A stretch of DNA of 64,000 nt. Source: Caballeronia temeraria (GTDB lineage Bacteria; Pseudomonadota; Gammaproteobacteria; Burkholderiales; Burkholderiaceae). Where the stretch lies: contig NZ_FCOI02000002.1 in assembly GCF_001544795.2 (NCBI RefSeq), positions 124,001-188,000 on the forward strand. Direction: 5' to 3'. Below, piece by piece: positions 17,628 through 25,825 of the stretch. The position numbers and the translations under genes are program-made. The notes under the pieces are model-generated. The model made no database searches. It saw only the letters and a list, made by a program, of their open reading frames with translations, and was not told where the DNA came from. How positions within the stretch are numbered: the first letter of the stretch is position 1; each line of letters starts with the position of its first letter.

Positions 17628-18814
17628 CGATCACGATGGAACCGTTCGCGCGCAACGTCGTGCATTTCGTGAGGCTCTTGCGCGGCGCGGGTCTCGGCAT
17701 GTCGCCGGCGCACGCGGTCGATGCGCTCGATGCGCTGCGCTTCGTCGATCTGGATCGCCGCGACGATGTGCGCGCGACGCTCGCCTGCCTGCTCGTTCAC
17801 GCGAGCGACGAGCGCGACATCTTCGACGCCGCCTTCGATCTCTTCTGGCGCGATCCGGACTGGGAAGGCAAGCTGCGCGCGCTGCTGCTGCCGAAGGTGA
17901 AGAGCGGCATGCCGCCGCCCAAGCGGAACAACCGTCTCGCCGATGCCCTGGCGACGCGCGCGGCGGCATCGAAGACGCAGGCGGCGGAATCGAAGCCGGA
18001 AGAAGCGCACGCGCGCATCACGTTCAGCGCGCAGGAGCGGCTGAGTCATCGCGATTTCGACACGCTCACCGCCGACGAATGGCGCACGCTGCGGCATCAG
18101 ATCCGCGCGCACCGGATGCCGCTCGCGACCGAACCGACGCGCAGGCTGAAGGCGGCATCGCACGGAACGCGCGCCGATCTGAAGGCGAGCGCGCGTCACG
18201 CCGTGCGCTCGGGCGGCGACTGGACCGTGTGGAAATATCGCGCGGCGGTCGAGCGCCGGCCGCCGCTCGTTTTGCTGCTCGACATTTCCGGATCGATGAG
18301 CGCGTATTCGCGCGCCGTGCTCTACTTCTGCCACGCGCTTTTGCAATCCCGCGAGCGGTTGCAAGTATTCTTGTTCGGCACGCGCCTCACGAACGCGACG
18401 CGCGCCTTGCGCGAACGCGATCCCGATGTCGCCATTGCGTCGCTCGGGCAGAACGTGGCGGACTGGGCGGGCGGCACGCGCATCGGCGCGACGCTCGCGG
18501 AGTTCAATCGACGCTGGGCGCGGCGCGTGCTGTCCGGCCGGGCGACGGTGCTGCTCGTCACCGACGGTCTGGATCACGAAGCCATCGACGTGCTCGATGC
18601 CGAGATGCAAAGGCTCAGGCGGTTCGCGCATCGGCTCGTGTGGCTCAATCCGCTGTTGCGTTTCGCCGATTTCACGCCGCGCGCGCGAGGCGTGCGCGCG
18701 ATCCTGCCGCACGTCGATGCGATGCTCGCGGCGCACAACCTCGACAGTCTGTGCGCTGTCGGAGCCGAACTGGCCGCGCTGTCACGGCACACGGGAGACA
18801 CGAAATGGAACTGA
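17624..18814 (+). CDS. coxE: VWA-domain protein (CoxE-like), MoxR partner
   Basis: A 396-residue protein whose C-terminal half is a von Willebrand A domain with the metal-site motif LLLDISGSMSAYSR (DxSxS) and a later DGLDHE. The N-terminal half is the CoxE-specific helical region ending in a basic linker. It works with the MoxR ATPase in maturing the hydroxylase. The start is taken at 17624, where ATGA overlaps the coxD stop; ATG at 17606 and 17636 are in-frame alternatives. It overlaps coxG by 10 bp. Confidence 0.9.
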   Translation: MTITMEPFARNVVHFVRLLRGAGLGMSPAHAVDALDALRFVDLDRRDDVRATLACLLVHASDERDIFDAAFDLFWRDPDWEGKLRALLLPKVKSGMPPPKRNNRLADALATRAAASKTQAAESKPEEAHARITFSAQERLSHRDFDTLTADEWRTLRHQIRAHRMPLATEPTRRLKAASHGTRADLKASARHAVRSGGDWTVWKYRAAVERRPPLVLLLDISGSMSAYSRAVLYFCHALLQSRERLQVFLFGTRLTNATRALRERDPDVAIASLGQNVADWAGGTRIGATLAEFNRRWARRVLSGRATVLLVTDGLDHEAIDVLDAEMQRLRRFAHRLVWLNPLLRFADFTPRARGVRAILPHVDAMLAAHNLDSLCAVGAELAALSRHTGDTKWN

Positions 18815-19356
18815 CCGAAACACACACGTTGCCGGTGCCGCAGGCGCGCGCGTGGGAAGCGCTGAACGACACGTCGATCCTGAAGGTATGCATTCCCGGC
18901 TGCGACAGCATCGACGCCGATGGCGAGAACGCCTACCACGTCGCGATGACGGCGGCGGTCGGCCCGGTGAAGGCGCGCTTCAAGGGAAGAATGGAGCTGA
19001 CGAATATCGACGCCCCGCATACGTATACGATCGTGTTCGAGGGGCAGGGCGGCGCGGCCGGTTTCAGCAAGGGCAGCGCGACCGTGAACCTGGAACCCGG
19101 CGACGAAGCCGACACGACGAAGCTCAGCTACAGCGCGAACGCGCAGGTGGGCGGCAAGCTCGCGCAGATCGGCTCGCGGCTCGTCGACGGCGCGGCGCGT
19201 AAGATTGCGGGAGAATTCTTCAAGCGATTCAGCGCGCAGTTGCAGGGCGGGCAGGAATCGACGGATGTGGCCGCCAGCGATGAAACAGGCGGCGAAGTGC
19301 AGGAAGAGAAGGAAAAGGGAAAGAAATCATGGACAGCGTGGATCTCGAAGTCCTGA
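18805..19356 (+). CDS. coxG: CoxG-like SRPBCC protein
   Basis: A 183-residue SRPBCC-fold protein of the CO dehydrogenase subunit G family, which helps recruit the hydroxylase to the membrane. Visible motifs are CIPGCDSI, VGPVKARFKGRMEL and GAARKIAGEFFKRF in the C-terminal helix, followed by an acidic then lysine-rich tail (EEKEKGKK) that could contact the membrane. The ATG at 18805 has GGGAGA eight bases upstream and overlaps coxE. It overlaps the XdhC-like gene by 28 bp. Confidence 0.88.
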   Translation: MELTETHTLPVPQARAWEALNDTSILKVCIPGCDSIDADGENAYHVAMTAAVGPVKARFKGRMELTNIDAPHTYTIVFEGQGGAAGFSKGSATVNLEPGDEADTTKLSYSANAQVGGKLAQIGSRLVDGAARKIAGEFFKRFSAQLQGGQESTDVAASDETGGEVQEEKEKGKKSWTAWISKS

Positions 19357-20348
19357 AGAACAGCGCGCGATGGCTCGAAGAGGGACATCGCGTGCTGCTC
19401 GTGACGGTGGTGAAGACATGGGGCTCGTCGCCGAGACCGGAAGGCGCGATGCTCGCCGTGCGTGGCGATGGCCACGTCGTCGGTTCGGTGTCGGGCGGAT
19501 GCATCGAGGACGATCTCATCGACCGGGTGCGGCAGCGGGGCATCGAGCAGACGAAGCCGGAAGCCGTGAAATACGGCATCAGCGCGGAAGAGGCGCATCG
19601 CTTCGGCTTGCCGTGCGGCGGCACGATCCAGCTCGTGCTGGAGCCGTTGACGATGGCGAGCGGCATCGCGGAACTGTGCGCGGCGGTGGAGAGCGGCAGG
19701 CTCGTCGCGCGCACGCTCGACATGGCGAGCGGCCACGTGCGCCTCGAACCGGCGCAGGCGACCGACGGCGTGCTCTTCGACGACGACCGGCTTCTGACGA
19801 TTCACGGTCCACGCTATCGGATGCTCGTGATCGGCGCGGGGCAGTTGTCGCGGTATCTGTGCAGCATCGCGGTCGGGCTGGACTATCAGGTGACCGTGTG
19901 CGATCCGCGCGAGGAGTACACGGAAGAGTGGGACGTGGCGGGCACGACGATCGTGCGCACCATGCCCGACGACACCGTCATGGACATGAAGCTCGACGAG
20001 CGCTGTGCGGTCATCGCGCTTACGCACGATCCCAAGCTCGACGATCTCGCGCTGATGGAAGCGCTGAAGACGCCGGCGTTCTATGTCGGCGCGCTCGGTT
20101 CGCGGCGCAATAACGCGGCGCGGCGCGAGCGGCTGAAGGAGTTCGATCTCAGCGAGGCCGAGCTTGCGCGGCTGCATGGGCCGGTGGGGATTTATATCGG
20201 CAGCAGGACGCCGCCGGAAATCGCGGTGTCGATTCTCGCGGAAGTGACGGCGGCGAAGAACGGTGTGTCGTTGCCGGAGTTGCTGCAGGTGGAAGGCGCG
20301 AAAGCGGCGCGCGAGATTGCGGGGAAGGGCGAGGTCTGCGGCGTGTAA
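19329..20348 (+). CDS. coxF: XdhC/CoxF-family molybdenum cofactor insertion protein
   Basis: A 339-residue accessory protein expected to bind and sulfurate the molybdenum cofactor before insertion into the large subunit. The N-terminal XdhC_CoxI domain shows GSSPRPEGAMLAV, GSVSGGCIEDD and PCGGTIQLVLEPL; the C-terminal Rossmann domain has VIGAGQLSRYL and GALGSRRNNAARRERL. It ends the operon and converges on the PepSY gene. No MobA/MocA-like cytidylyltransferase is present here, so cofactor cytidylation must be supplied elsewhere. Confidence 0.92.
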   Translation: MDSVDLEVLKNSARWLEEGHRVLLVTVVKTWGSSPRPEGAMLAVRGDGHVVGSVSGGCIEDDLIDRVRQRGIEQTKPEAVKYGISAEEAHRFGLPCGGTIQLVLEPLTMASGIAELCAAVESGRLVARTLDMASGHVRLEPAQATDGVLFDDDRLLTIHGPRYRMLVIGAGQLSRYLCSIAVGLDYQVTVCDPREEYTEEWDVAGTTIVRTMPDDTVMDMKLDERCAVIALTHDPKLDDLALMEALKTPAFYVGALGSRRNNAARRERLKEFDLSEAELARLHGPVGIYIGSRTPPEIAVSILAEVTAAKNGVSLPELLQVEGAKAAREIAGKGEVCGV

Positions 20349-20396
20349 ACGTGATGCGGGCCGCGTGACGGGCGGCCCGGCTCACAGCTCACGTGC

Positions 20397-21122
20397 TCAA
20401 ATCAACCCGCAAACAATCGCCGCAATCAGCGACGCCGCCACGATCACCACGCCCGCCGTGCGCTTCTTGTTCAGCTCCGTCCACAGCAGCACGCCGGTCA
20501 GTGACAGCAGAATGATGCTGCCCGCGAACGTATCGATGAGCAGCACCCAACCCACGCTCAGACCGACGCCCTTGTGCAGGTTGGTCATCATCGCGAGGAA
20601 GGTGTTTTCGGTGCGCTTCACCGACACGAAGTTGTTGCCGACCCAGTACTCCGCCATCACGCTGCCGCCCGGCGATGCCACCATCACCGACCATTGCTCC
20701 GGCTGCATCGTGCTCTTGTCGCCCCAGCCGACCGGATGCGCCGGTTCCTTGCGCGCGCGCCCGAGATTGCCGTCGATCTTCAGTTCCTTCTTCAGCCACA
20801 CGCCCATGTCGTGCGGCGTCTTGAAGCCTTCGGCGGGCAGCGGCATCTGCATTTGAGATACCTGCGGCTCGCCGGTGGAAATGCGCAGCGGCGGCGCGCG
20901 GTGATTCAGCAGAAAACCCGTCGCGCCGAACAGCAAGCCGAGCAACGCGCCCCACAGGCCGACCCAGCCGTGCACCTTGCGCAGCCATTTCAGAAATGTC
21001 GAGCGGCGCGAGCGATTCTTGCGGACGAACTGCTCGGCATCGTCGATGAGGCGCCCATGCGGACGATATTGCGTCGAGCCGCTCGTCGACGGCTGCGGAT
21101 TGAGGGTTTCAGGCGCGTTCAC
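20397..21122 (-). CDS. PepSY-associated transmembrane protein
   Basis: The 241-residue membrane protein has one transmembrane helix near residues 50-72 (after FLKWLRKVHGWVGLW), a periplasmic PepSY-like middle, and C-terminal helices at about 185-207 and 218-241. The pattern WLRKVHGWVG...LTGVLLW matches PepSY_TM-type proteins, often found with siderophore receptors and possibly acting as ferric-chelate reductases. A Fur box at 21214-21232, 92 bp upstream of the ATG, suggests iron-repressed expression. No TonB receptor lies next to it in this window. Confidence 0.82.
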   Translation of the reverse strand: MNAPETLNPQPSTSGSTQYRPHGRLIDDAEQFVRKNRSRRSTFLKWLRKVHGWVGLWGALLGLLFGATGFLLNHRAPPLRISTGEPQVSQMQMPLPAEGFKTPHDMGVWLKKELKIDGNLGRARKEPAHPVGWGDKSTMQPEQWSVMVASPGGSVMAEYWVGNNFVSVKRTENTFLAMMTNLHKGVGLSVGWVLLIDTFAGSIILLSLTGVLLWTELNKKRTAGVVIVAASLIAAIVCGLI

Positions 21123-21213
21123 GCGTCTCTCCAGATTCGGGCGTTGGCAGGCAAAGCCGCGCCCCGATCGGCTAGACGCGGGCAGGCGCGCGGCGATCGA
21201 TGGAACGCGAGCA

Positions 21214-21232
21214 AATGAGAATTGTTATCATT
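21214..21232. promoter_or_regulatory. Candidate Fur box
   Basis: AATGAGAATTGTTATCATT is a 19-bp imperfect palindrome (7 of 9 half-site positions match) very close to the Fur consensus. It lies in the promoter region of the leftward PepSY gene, in an otherwise GC-rich neighbourhood. Confidence 0.75.
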
Positions 21233-21298
21233 ACACGCGCGAAAACGCTTTTCAACGTTTTGCGTTTGCCTGACAGCCCGCGAATGTCACAAAAAATT

Positions 21299-22330
21299 TC
21301 AAACGGGCCAGAGCGGGCCTTCCTGCATCGCGCCGACTTGCTCGCGCAATTCGAGGATGCGGTCTTCCCAGTAACGCTGCGTGTTGAACCACGGAAAGGC
21401 GGCGGGGAACGCGGGATCGTTCCAGCGGCGCGCGAGCCACGCCGAATAGTGAATCAGCCGCAACGTGCGCAGCGCTTCGATCAGATGCAGTTCGCGCGGA
21501 TCGAATTCGCAGAAATCTTCGTATCCGGCGAGCAGATCGGTGAGCGCGCGCGACGCATCCGCGCGTCCGGCGGGCAGCAGCAGCCACAGATCCTGGATCG
21601 CCGGGCCCATGCGGCTATCGTCGAAATCGACGAAATGCGGGCCCGCTTCGGTCCACAGCACGTTGCTCGGATGGCAGTCGCCGTGCAGACGCAGAGGCCG
21701 CACGTCGCCCGCGCGCTCGAAGCATTGCGCGACGCCTTCGAGCGCCATCGACACGACGGCTTCCCATGCTTCGCGCACATCGGCGGGCACGAAGCTGTGC
21801 GTCAGCAGGAACTCGCGCGGCTCGTAGCCGAAGGTTTCGATATCGAGCGTCGGCCGTTCGCGATACGGCTCGATTCCGCCCACCGCGTGAATGCGCCCGA
21901 TGAAGCGCCCGAGCCATTCGAGCGTGTCGCTGCGATCGAGATCGGGCGCGCGTCCGCCGCGCCGCTCGAAGATGGAAAAGCGGAAGCCTTCGAATTCATG
22001 CAGCGTCGTGCCTTCGAGCACGCGCGCCGGCACGGCCGGAATCTCGCGCGCAACGAGGCTCGCGACGAACGCGTGTTCTTCGAGGATCGCCGCGTTCGAC
22101 CAGCGTTTCGGCCGATAAAACTTCGCGACGATCGGCGGGCCATCCTCGACGCCCACCTGATAGACGCGGTTTTCGTAGCTGTTGAGCGGCAGCAGGCGGC
22201 CATCGGTGCGCGCGCCGGCGGGCATCAGCACGCTGTCGAGCGCATCGAGCACGCGCTCGGGCGTGAGGCCGGAGAAGGGCGGCGCGTCGTCGGCGGGCGC
22301 GCCCTGGGAATCGGGATGGATCGAGTTCAT
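21299..22330 (-). CDS. srkA: Serine/threonine protein kinase SrkA-like (YihE/APH fold)
   Basis: A 343-residue kinase of the stress-response kinase A family with an aminoglycoside-phosphotransferase fold. Catalytic loop LHGDCHPSNVLW (about residues 197-208) and metal-binding DFDDSRMGP follow the family pattern; NSYENRVYQVG is the nucleotide-binding strand region. The ATG at 22330 (MNSIHPDS) is preferred over an upstream frame extension with no conservation. E. coli SrkA counters stress-induced cell death; the role here is inferred from family. A 70-residue gene of unknown function lies just upstream. Confidence 0.88.
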   Translation of the reverse strand: MNSIHPDSQGAPADDAPPFSGLTPERVLDALDSVLMPAGARTDGRLLPLNSYENRVYQVGVEDGPPIVAKFYRPKRWSNAAILEEHAFVASLVAREIPAVPARVLEGTTLHEFEGFRFSIFERRGGRAPDLDRSDTLEWLGRFIGRIHAVGGIEPYRERPTLDIETFGYEPREFLLTHSFVPADVREAWEAVVSMALEGVAQCFERAGDVRPLRLHGDCHPSNVLWTEAGPHFVDFDDSRMGPAIQDLWLLLPAGRADASRALTDLLAGYEDFCEFDPRELHLIEALRTLRLIHYSAWLARRWNDPAFPAAFPWFNTQRYWEDRILELREQVGAMQEGPLWPV

Positions 22331-22364
22331 CCCGGCATTGTGCCGCAATGCGGCGCGTCGCTTC

Positions 22365-22577
22365 TCAGTGGACGACCGTATTCGACGGGCGCACGACATC
22401 GCCCGTATCGATCAGGTCTTCGAGAAAGAACGGCTCCGTATTGAGCAACTGGGTCACGCCGGGCTCGCCGGCGTACCACGCGACCATGGCCATGTCGCCG
22501 AGAATGCGCATGACGATGCCGCGCGCGCCCTGAGGCACGGCAATATGCACGGAGCGGACAATCGAACCGATTTGCAT
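22365..22577 (-). CDS. Small hypothetical protein upstream of srkA
   Basis: A 70-residue protein starting MQIGSIVRSVHIAVPQGARG. I do not recognise a named domain; the short β-rich sequence ending VVRPSNTVVH resembles SH3-like small barrels by eye only. The ATG at 22577 has GGGGA eight bases upstream. It ends 34 bp before srkA on the same strand, suggesting a two-gene unit. Good codon use supports a real gene. Confidence 0.6.
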   Translation of the reverse strand: MQIGSIVRSVHIAVPQGARGIVMRILGDMAMVAWYAGEPGVTQLLNTEPFFLEDLIDTGDVVRPSNTVVH

Positions 22578-22899
22578 GATGAATCCCCGTTTCAACGCCG
22601 GCTGGGAATGAAGCGCCGGTCATATGTTTCACCAAGCACAGGCTTTTCACGGCTCGTGCACCAGACAATCGCCGCGTCTTTGTTGCGGGAAGCGCGACAT
22701 GCGCGGCTTTCATGAACGATTGTGCTCTAACTTTAGCGCATCGCGGCGCGTCGGCGCGACGCCAATCGCCTCGTTGTGTTGCCGATCGCAGACGGCTAGC
22801 AGTTATTACGGGAGATCGTCGCCGAAATGCGTCTGTCGCATTAGGCAAAACCCTGATGAACGGCGTATCGTTGAGGGTTTTTCAGCGGAGACTTCATTC
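22578..22899. other. Divergent intergenic region
   Basis: About 320 bp between the leftward small gene and the rightward MFS gene. It must contain both promoters, but I see no convincing -35/-10 pair, repeat or RNA. The only firm signal is GCGGAG at 22885-22890, the ribosome binding site for the GTG at 22900. Confidence 0.4.
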
Positions 22900-24147
22900 G
22901 TGAATGCTAACGCAAACCGGACCGCGGATGCCGCGCCGTATCTCGAACGCGGCTCGCGCGCTTACTGGCGCGCATCGCTTGCGCTGCTGTTCGCCGGTTA
23001 TGCGACCTTTTCGCTGCTGTATTGCGTGCAGCCGCTGCTGCCCGAGTTCTCGAAAGCGTTCGGCGTCAGTCCGGCGGTCAGCGCGCTCGCGGTTTCGGTG
23101 AGCACGGCTGCGCTGGCGATCGCGATTTTCATCGCCGGATTCGTATCGGAAAGCTGGAGCCGACATCGGTTGATGACGCTTTCGCTGCTCGCGTCGTCGG
23201 TGCTGACGGTGATCGCCGCCGTGCTGCCGGACTGGCACGCGCTGCTCGTCGTGCGCGCGCTCGAAGGCTTCGCGCTCGGCGGCGTGCCCGCTGTCGCGAT
23301 GGCCTATCTCGCGGAAGAAGTGCATCCGGAAGGGCTCGGTCTCGCGATGGGGCTGTATGTCGGCGGCACGGCCATCGGCGGCATGGCGGGGCGCGTGATC
23401 AGCGGCATTCTCGCGGATCTCTTCGGCTGGCGCGTCGCGATCGGCGGAATCGGGCTGCTGGGTTTGCTCGCCACGTTCGCGTTCCGTTCGCTGCTGCCGC
23501 CGTCGCGACGTTTCAAGCCGAGGCGCGGCGTCGGGTTCGCGCATCATCGCAGTTCGCTTGCGGGGCACTTGCGGCATCGCGGCCTGCCGTTTCTGTTTCT
23601 CATCGGCTTCGTGCTGATGGGCAGCTTCGTCACGCTGTATAACTATGTCGGTTATCGGCTGCTGGGCGCGCCGTTCAAACTGAATCAGACGCAGATCGGC
23701 GCGATCTTCACCGTGTATCTGACGGGCGTGGTCGCGTCGCCGTGGTCCGGCAAGATGGCCGATGTCTTCGGTCGCGGCCGCGTGCTGATCGCGAGTCTCG
23801 TGCTGATGATGATCGGCATCGCGCTGACCTTGTCGAATGCGCTGCCGGTGATCATCGGCGGCATCGCGTGCCTGACGTTCGGCTTCTTCGCGGGGCATTC
23901 GGTTGCGAGCGGCTGGGTCGGACGGCTCGCCGCGCAGGCGAAAGGGCAGGCCGCCGCGCTTTATCTGCTCGCGTATTACATCGGGTCGAGTCTGATCGGC
24001 TCGTACGGCGGCCACTTCTGGACCGCGTTCGGATGGACGGGCGTGGCCGGGCTGATCGGCGCGCTGCTGCTCGTCGGCCTCGCGGGCGCCGCGTATCTGA
24101 ACCGGCGCGAGCGCGCCATCATCGCCACGAAACCGAAAGCCGGTTGA
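22900..24147 (+). CDS. MFS transporter (YnfM-like)
   Basis: A 415-residue, 12-helix major facilitator. Family features include FSLLYCVQPLLPEFSKAFG in helix 1, the loop after helix 2 SESWSRHRLM, and LEGFALGGVPAVAMAYL in helix 4. The chosen start is GTG at 22900 with GCGGAG nine bases upstream; the longer upstream frame from 22624 has no ribosome binding site and does not look like protein. Such YnfM-type carriers export sugars or drugs, but the substrate here is unknown. Confidence 0.88.
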   Translation: MNANANRTADAAPYLERGSRAYWRASLALLFAGYATFSLLYCVQPLLPEFSKAFGVSPAVSALAVSVSTAALAIAIFIAGFVSESWSRHRLMTLSLLASSVLTVIAAVLPDWHALLVVRALEGFALGGVPAVAMAYLAEEVHPEGLGLAMGLYVGGTAIGGMAGRVISGILADLFGWRVAIGGIGLLGLLATFAFRSLLPPSRRFKPRRGVGFAHHRSSLAGHLRHRGLPFLFLIGFVLMGSFVTLYNYVGYRLLGAPFKLNQTQIGAIFTVYLTGVVASPWSGKMADVFGRGRVLIASLVLMMIGIALTLSNALPVIIGGIACLTFGFFAGHSVASGWVGRLAAQAKGQAAALYLLAYYIGSSLIGSYGGHFWTAFGWTGVAGLIGALLLVGLAGAAYLNRRERAIIATKPKAG

Positions 24148-24354
24148 AATAAGACGAGACTAAGGGTTTTCCGTATCCGCTTAAAAGTCGGTGCGTGCAA
24201 GCCCTTGTCGCGCAAGGCTTTCGTACGTCGCCGGGGTTTCCCATCGCACGAAGTTCGCCCGGCATCTTCCCTGGCGCGGCCTATACTCGAAGCGTCGATG
24301 CAGCCTTTTCTACGCGCGACGATAAAGCCAGAAGCAGGCGATGGGAGACGCAAC

Positions 24355-24540
24355 ATGACGACGTACTTCACGATCGGCGACTTCATTCTGATCATCCCGA
24401 TGGCGCTGGCTGGCGCGCTGTTCCTCGGGGCCATTCCCTGCGCGACGCATCTCAGGAACAACGTCCTGCGCGTGTTCGGCGCGTTGCTCGGTGTGCTCGC
24501 CGCTTTCCTGCTCGTCGAAGGATTGCCTGCGCTGATATAG
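24355..24540 (+). CDS. Small two-helix membrane protein
   Basis: A 61-residue protein starting MTTYFTIGDFILIIPMALAG with two hydrophobic helices (about 8-28 and 38-58) separated by a short polar loop CATHLRNNV. The ATG at 24355 follows GGGAGA at good spacing, which makes it likely real. No family recognised. It is tail-to-tail with the dienelactone hydrolase gene. Confidence 0.55.
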   Translation: MTTYFTIGDFILIIPMALAGALFLGAIPCATHLRNNVLRVFGALLGVLAAFLLVEGLPALI

Positions 24541-24576
24541 CAAGCGCGCTGATTGGGCGCGCTTGCCTCAGTCTTT

Positions 24577-25281
24577 TTACAGATGCGCGCCGAGGAAGGT
24601 CAGCGTGCGGCCGTGCGCGAGCGCCGATGCCTTCGCATTGAATGACGCGCGGTCGCCGCAGTTGAAGCCGTGATCGGCCTGCGCGTACACGTACAACTCC
24701 GAATCCTTGCGGCCCGCGAACTTCTGGCGCACGGCGTCGACCGCGTCGGCGGGAATGTGCGCGTCGAGCTCGCCGTAGTGGAATTGCATCGGCACCTTGA
24801 CCTGATCGGCCTTGTCGAGCGCGTTCTGAATGCCGCCGCCGTAGTAGGCGACCGCCACATCCACCGAACCTTCAGCCGCCGCGAGATACGCGAGCCGGCC
24901 GCCGAAGCAATAGCCGATCGCCGCAACCTTGCCTGACACTTCGGGCAGCGCGCGCAATGCTTTCGCCGCCGCGCCGACGTCGGCGACCGCGGCATCGAGC
25001 TTGGTCTTTTGCAGCAGTTCCATCGCCTTTTCGCGATCCGCGCCTTCGTAACCCAGCTCGACGCGCGGCTGCGTGCGCCAGAAGACATCGGGTGCGAGGG
25101 CGATGTAGCCATCGGCGGCGTATTGATCGGCGACGCTGCGGATGTGGCCGTTCACGCCAAAGATCTCCTGCAGAATGATCACGGCGGGTCCGGTGCCCGC
25201 CTTGGGCAGCGCGAGATAGCCCTGGAAGCTGCCGCCATCGGCCGGAATGTCGATCCAGCGGGAAGTCGTGGAAACGGTCAC
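24577..25281 (-). CDS. Dienelactone hydrolase family protein
   Basis: A 234-residue α/β-hydrolase. The triad is visible as Cys in GYCFGGR (about residue 123), Asp in YGELDAHIP and His in QADHGFNC, the standard carboxymethylenebutenolidase arrangement. The start is GTG at 25281, giving MTVSTTSRWID, with GGAG eight bases upstream. No chlorocatechol or other ring-cleavage genes are nearby, so a role in aromatic degradation cannot be assumed; stand-alone members often act as general carboxylesterases. Confidence 0.9.
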   Translation of the reverse strand: MTVSTTSRWIDIPADGGSFQGYLALPKAGTGPAVIILQEIFGVNGHIRSVADQYAADGYIALAPDVFWRTQPRVELGYEGADREKAMELLQKTKLDAAVADVGAAAKALRALPEVSGKVAAIGYCFGGRLAYLAAAEGSVDVAVAYYGGGIQNALDKADQVKVPMQFHYGELDAHIPADAVDAVRQKFAGRKDSELYVYAQADHGFNCGDRASFNAKASALAHGRTLTFLGAHL

Positions 25282-25825
25282 GTCGGTACTCCTAGTGTGG
25301 GTGAGAACGAGAGGCGTGTGAGTGTGACAGCTTTCCCTTTCAGTCGCCCTGAACGCGCCTGTGGTTGTCTGGCACGTCCTTTGACGCGCGGAAGGTTTTT
25401 AGAGGCGCCGATCTAAACGAAAGCTCAAAACAGCCGCTAAAAAACAGGCTAATCATGCCGATGGGCAGAGATTATCGGCGCGCGTCCGGCGGACTTGAAC
25501 GACAGTCAAACCTTTGCGCGCCAATGTCGCGGAAACCCGCATGTACAGGGCGTCTTCGCGCAAACGCCACCACAAGCGGCGGCGCATCGCAACTGGCCGC
25601 TAATTGGTAGTGACACCAGTATCTTAAAAAACTTCCCTAAATTAATTTGACAACCCTACACTTGCGCGCAGTGCGGATGGCGGCCGCCACGAACGGCCTG
25701 CCGGAAGGACTTGCCAAGTGCATGACGATGCATCCGGCGTGGTCGTCCACGGGACTGAGCGATCGTGATGAAAGACGGGGCACAGGGCGATTACGTTGTT
25801 TTTGGGACCGAAACTGGAGACTTAC
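25282..25825. other. Divergent intergenic region upstream of livK
   Basis: About 540 bp without a credible gene; one short frame at 25365 has poor codon use. A TTGACA at 25647-25652 is a good -35 hexamer, but no -10 follows at proper spacing. The livK promoter and long leader must lie here, as must the promoter of the leftward hydrolase gene. No repeats noted. Confidence 0.4.

Noticed and set aside
12998..20348. Calling the cox operon an aerobic CO dehydrogenase
   Set aside because: The active-site loop is AYRGAGR (form II), not the form I AYxCSFR, so CO oxidation is not supported by sequence.
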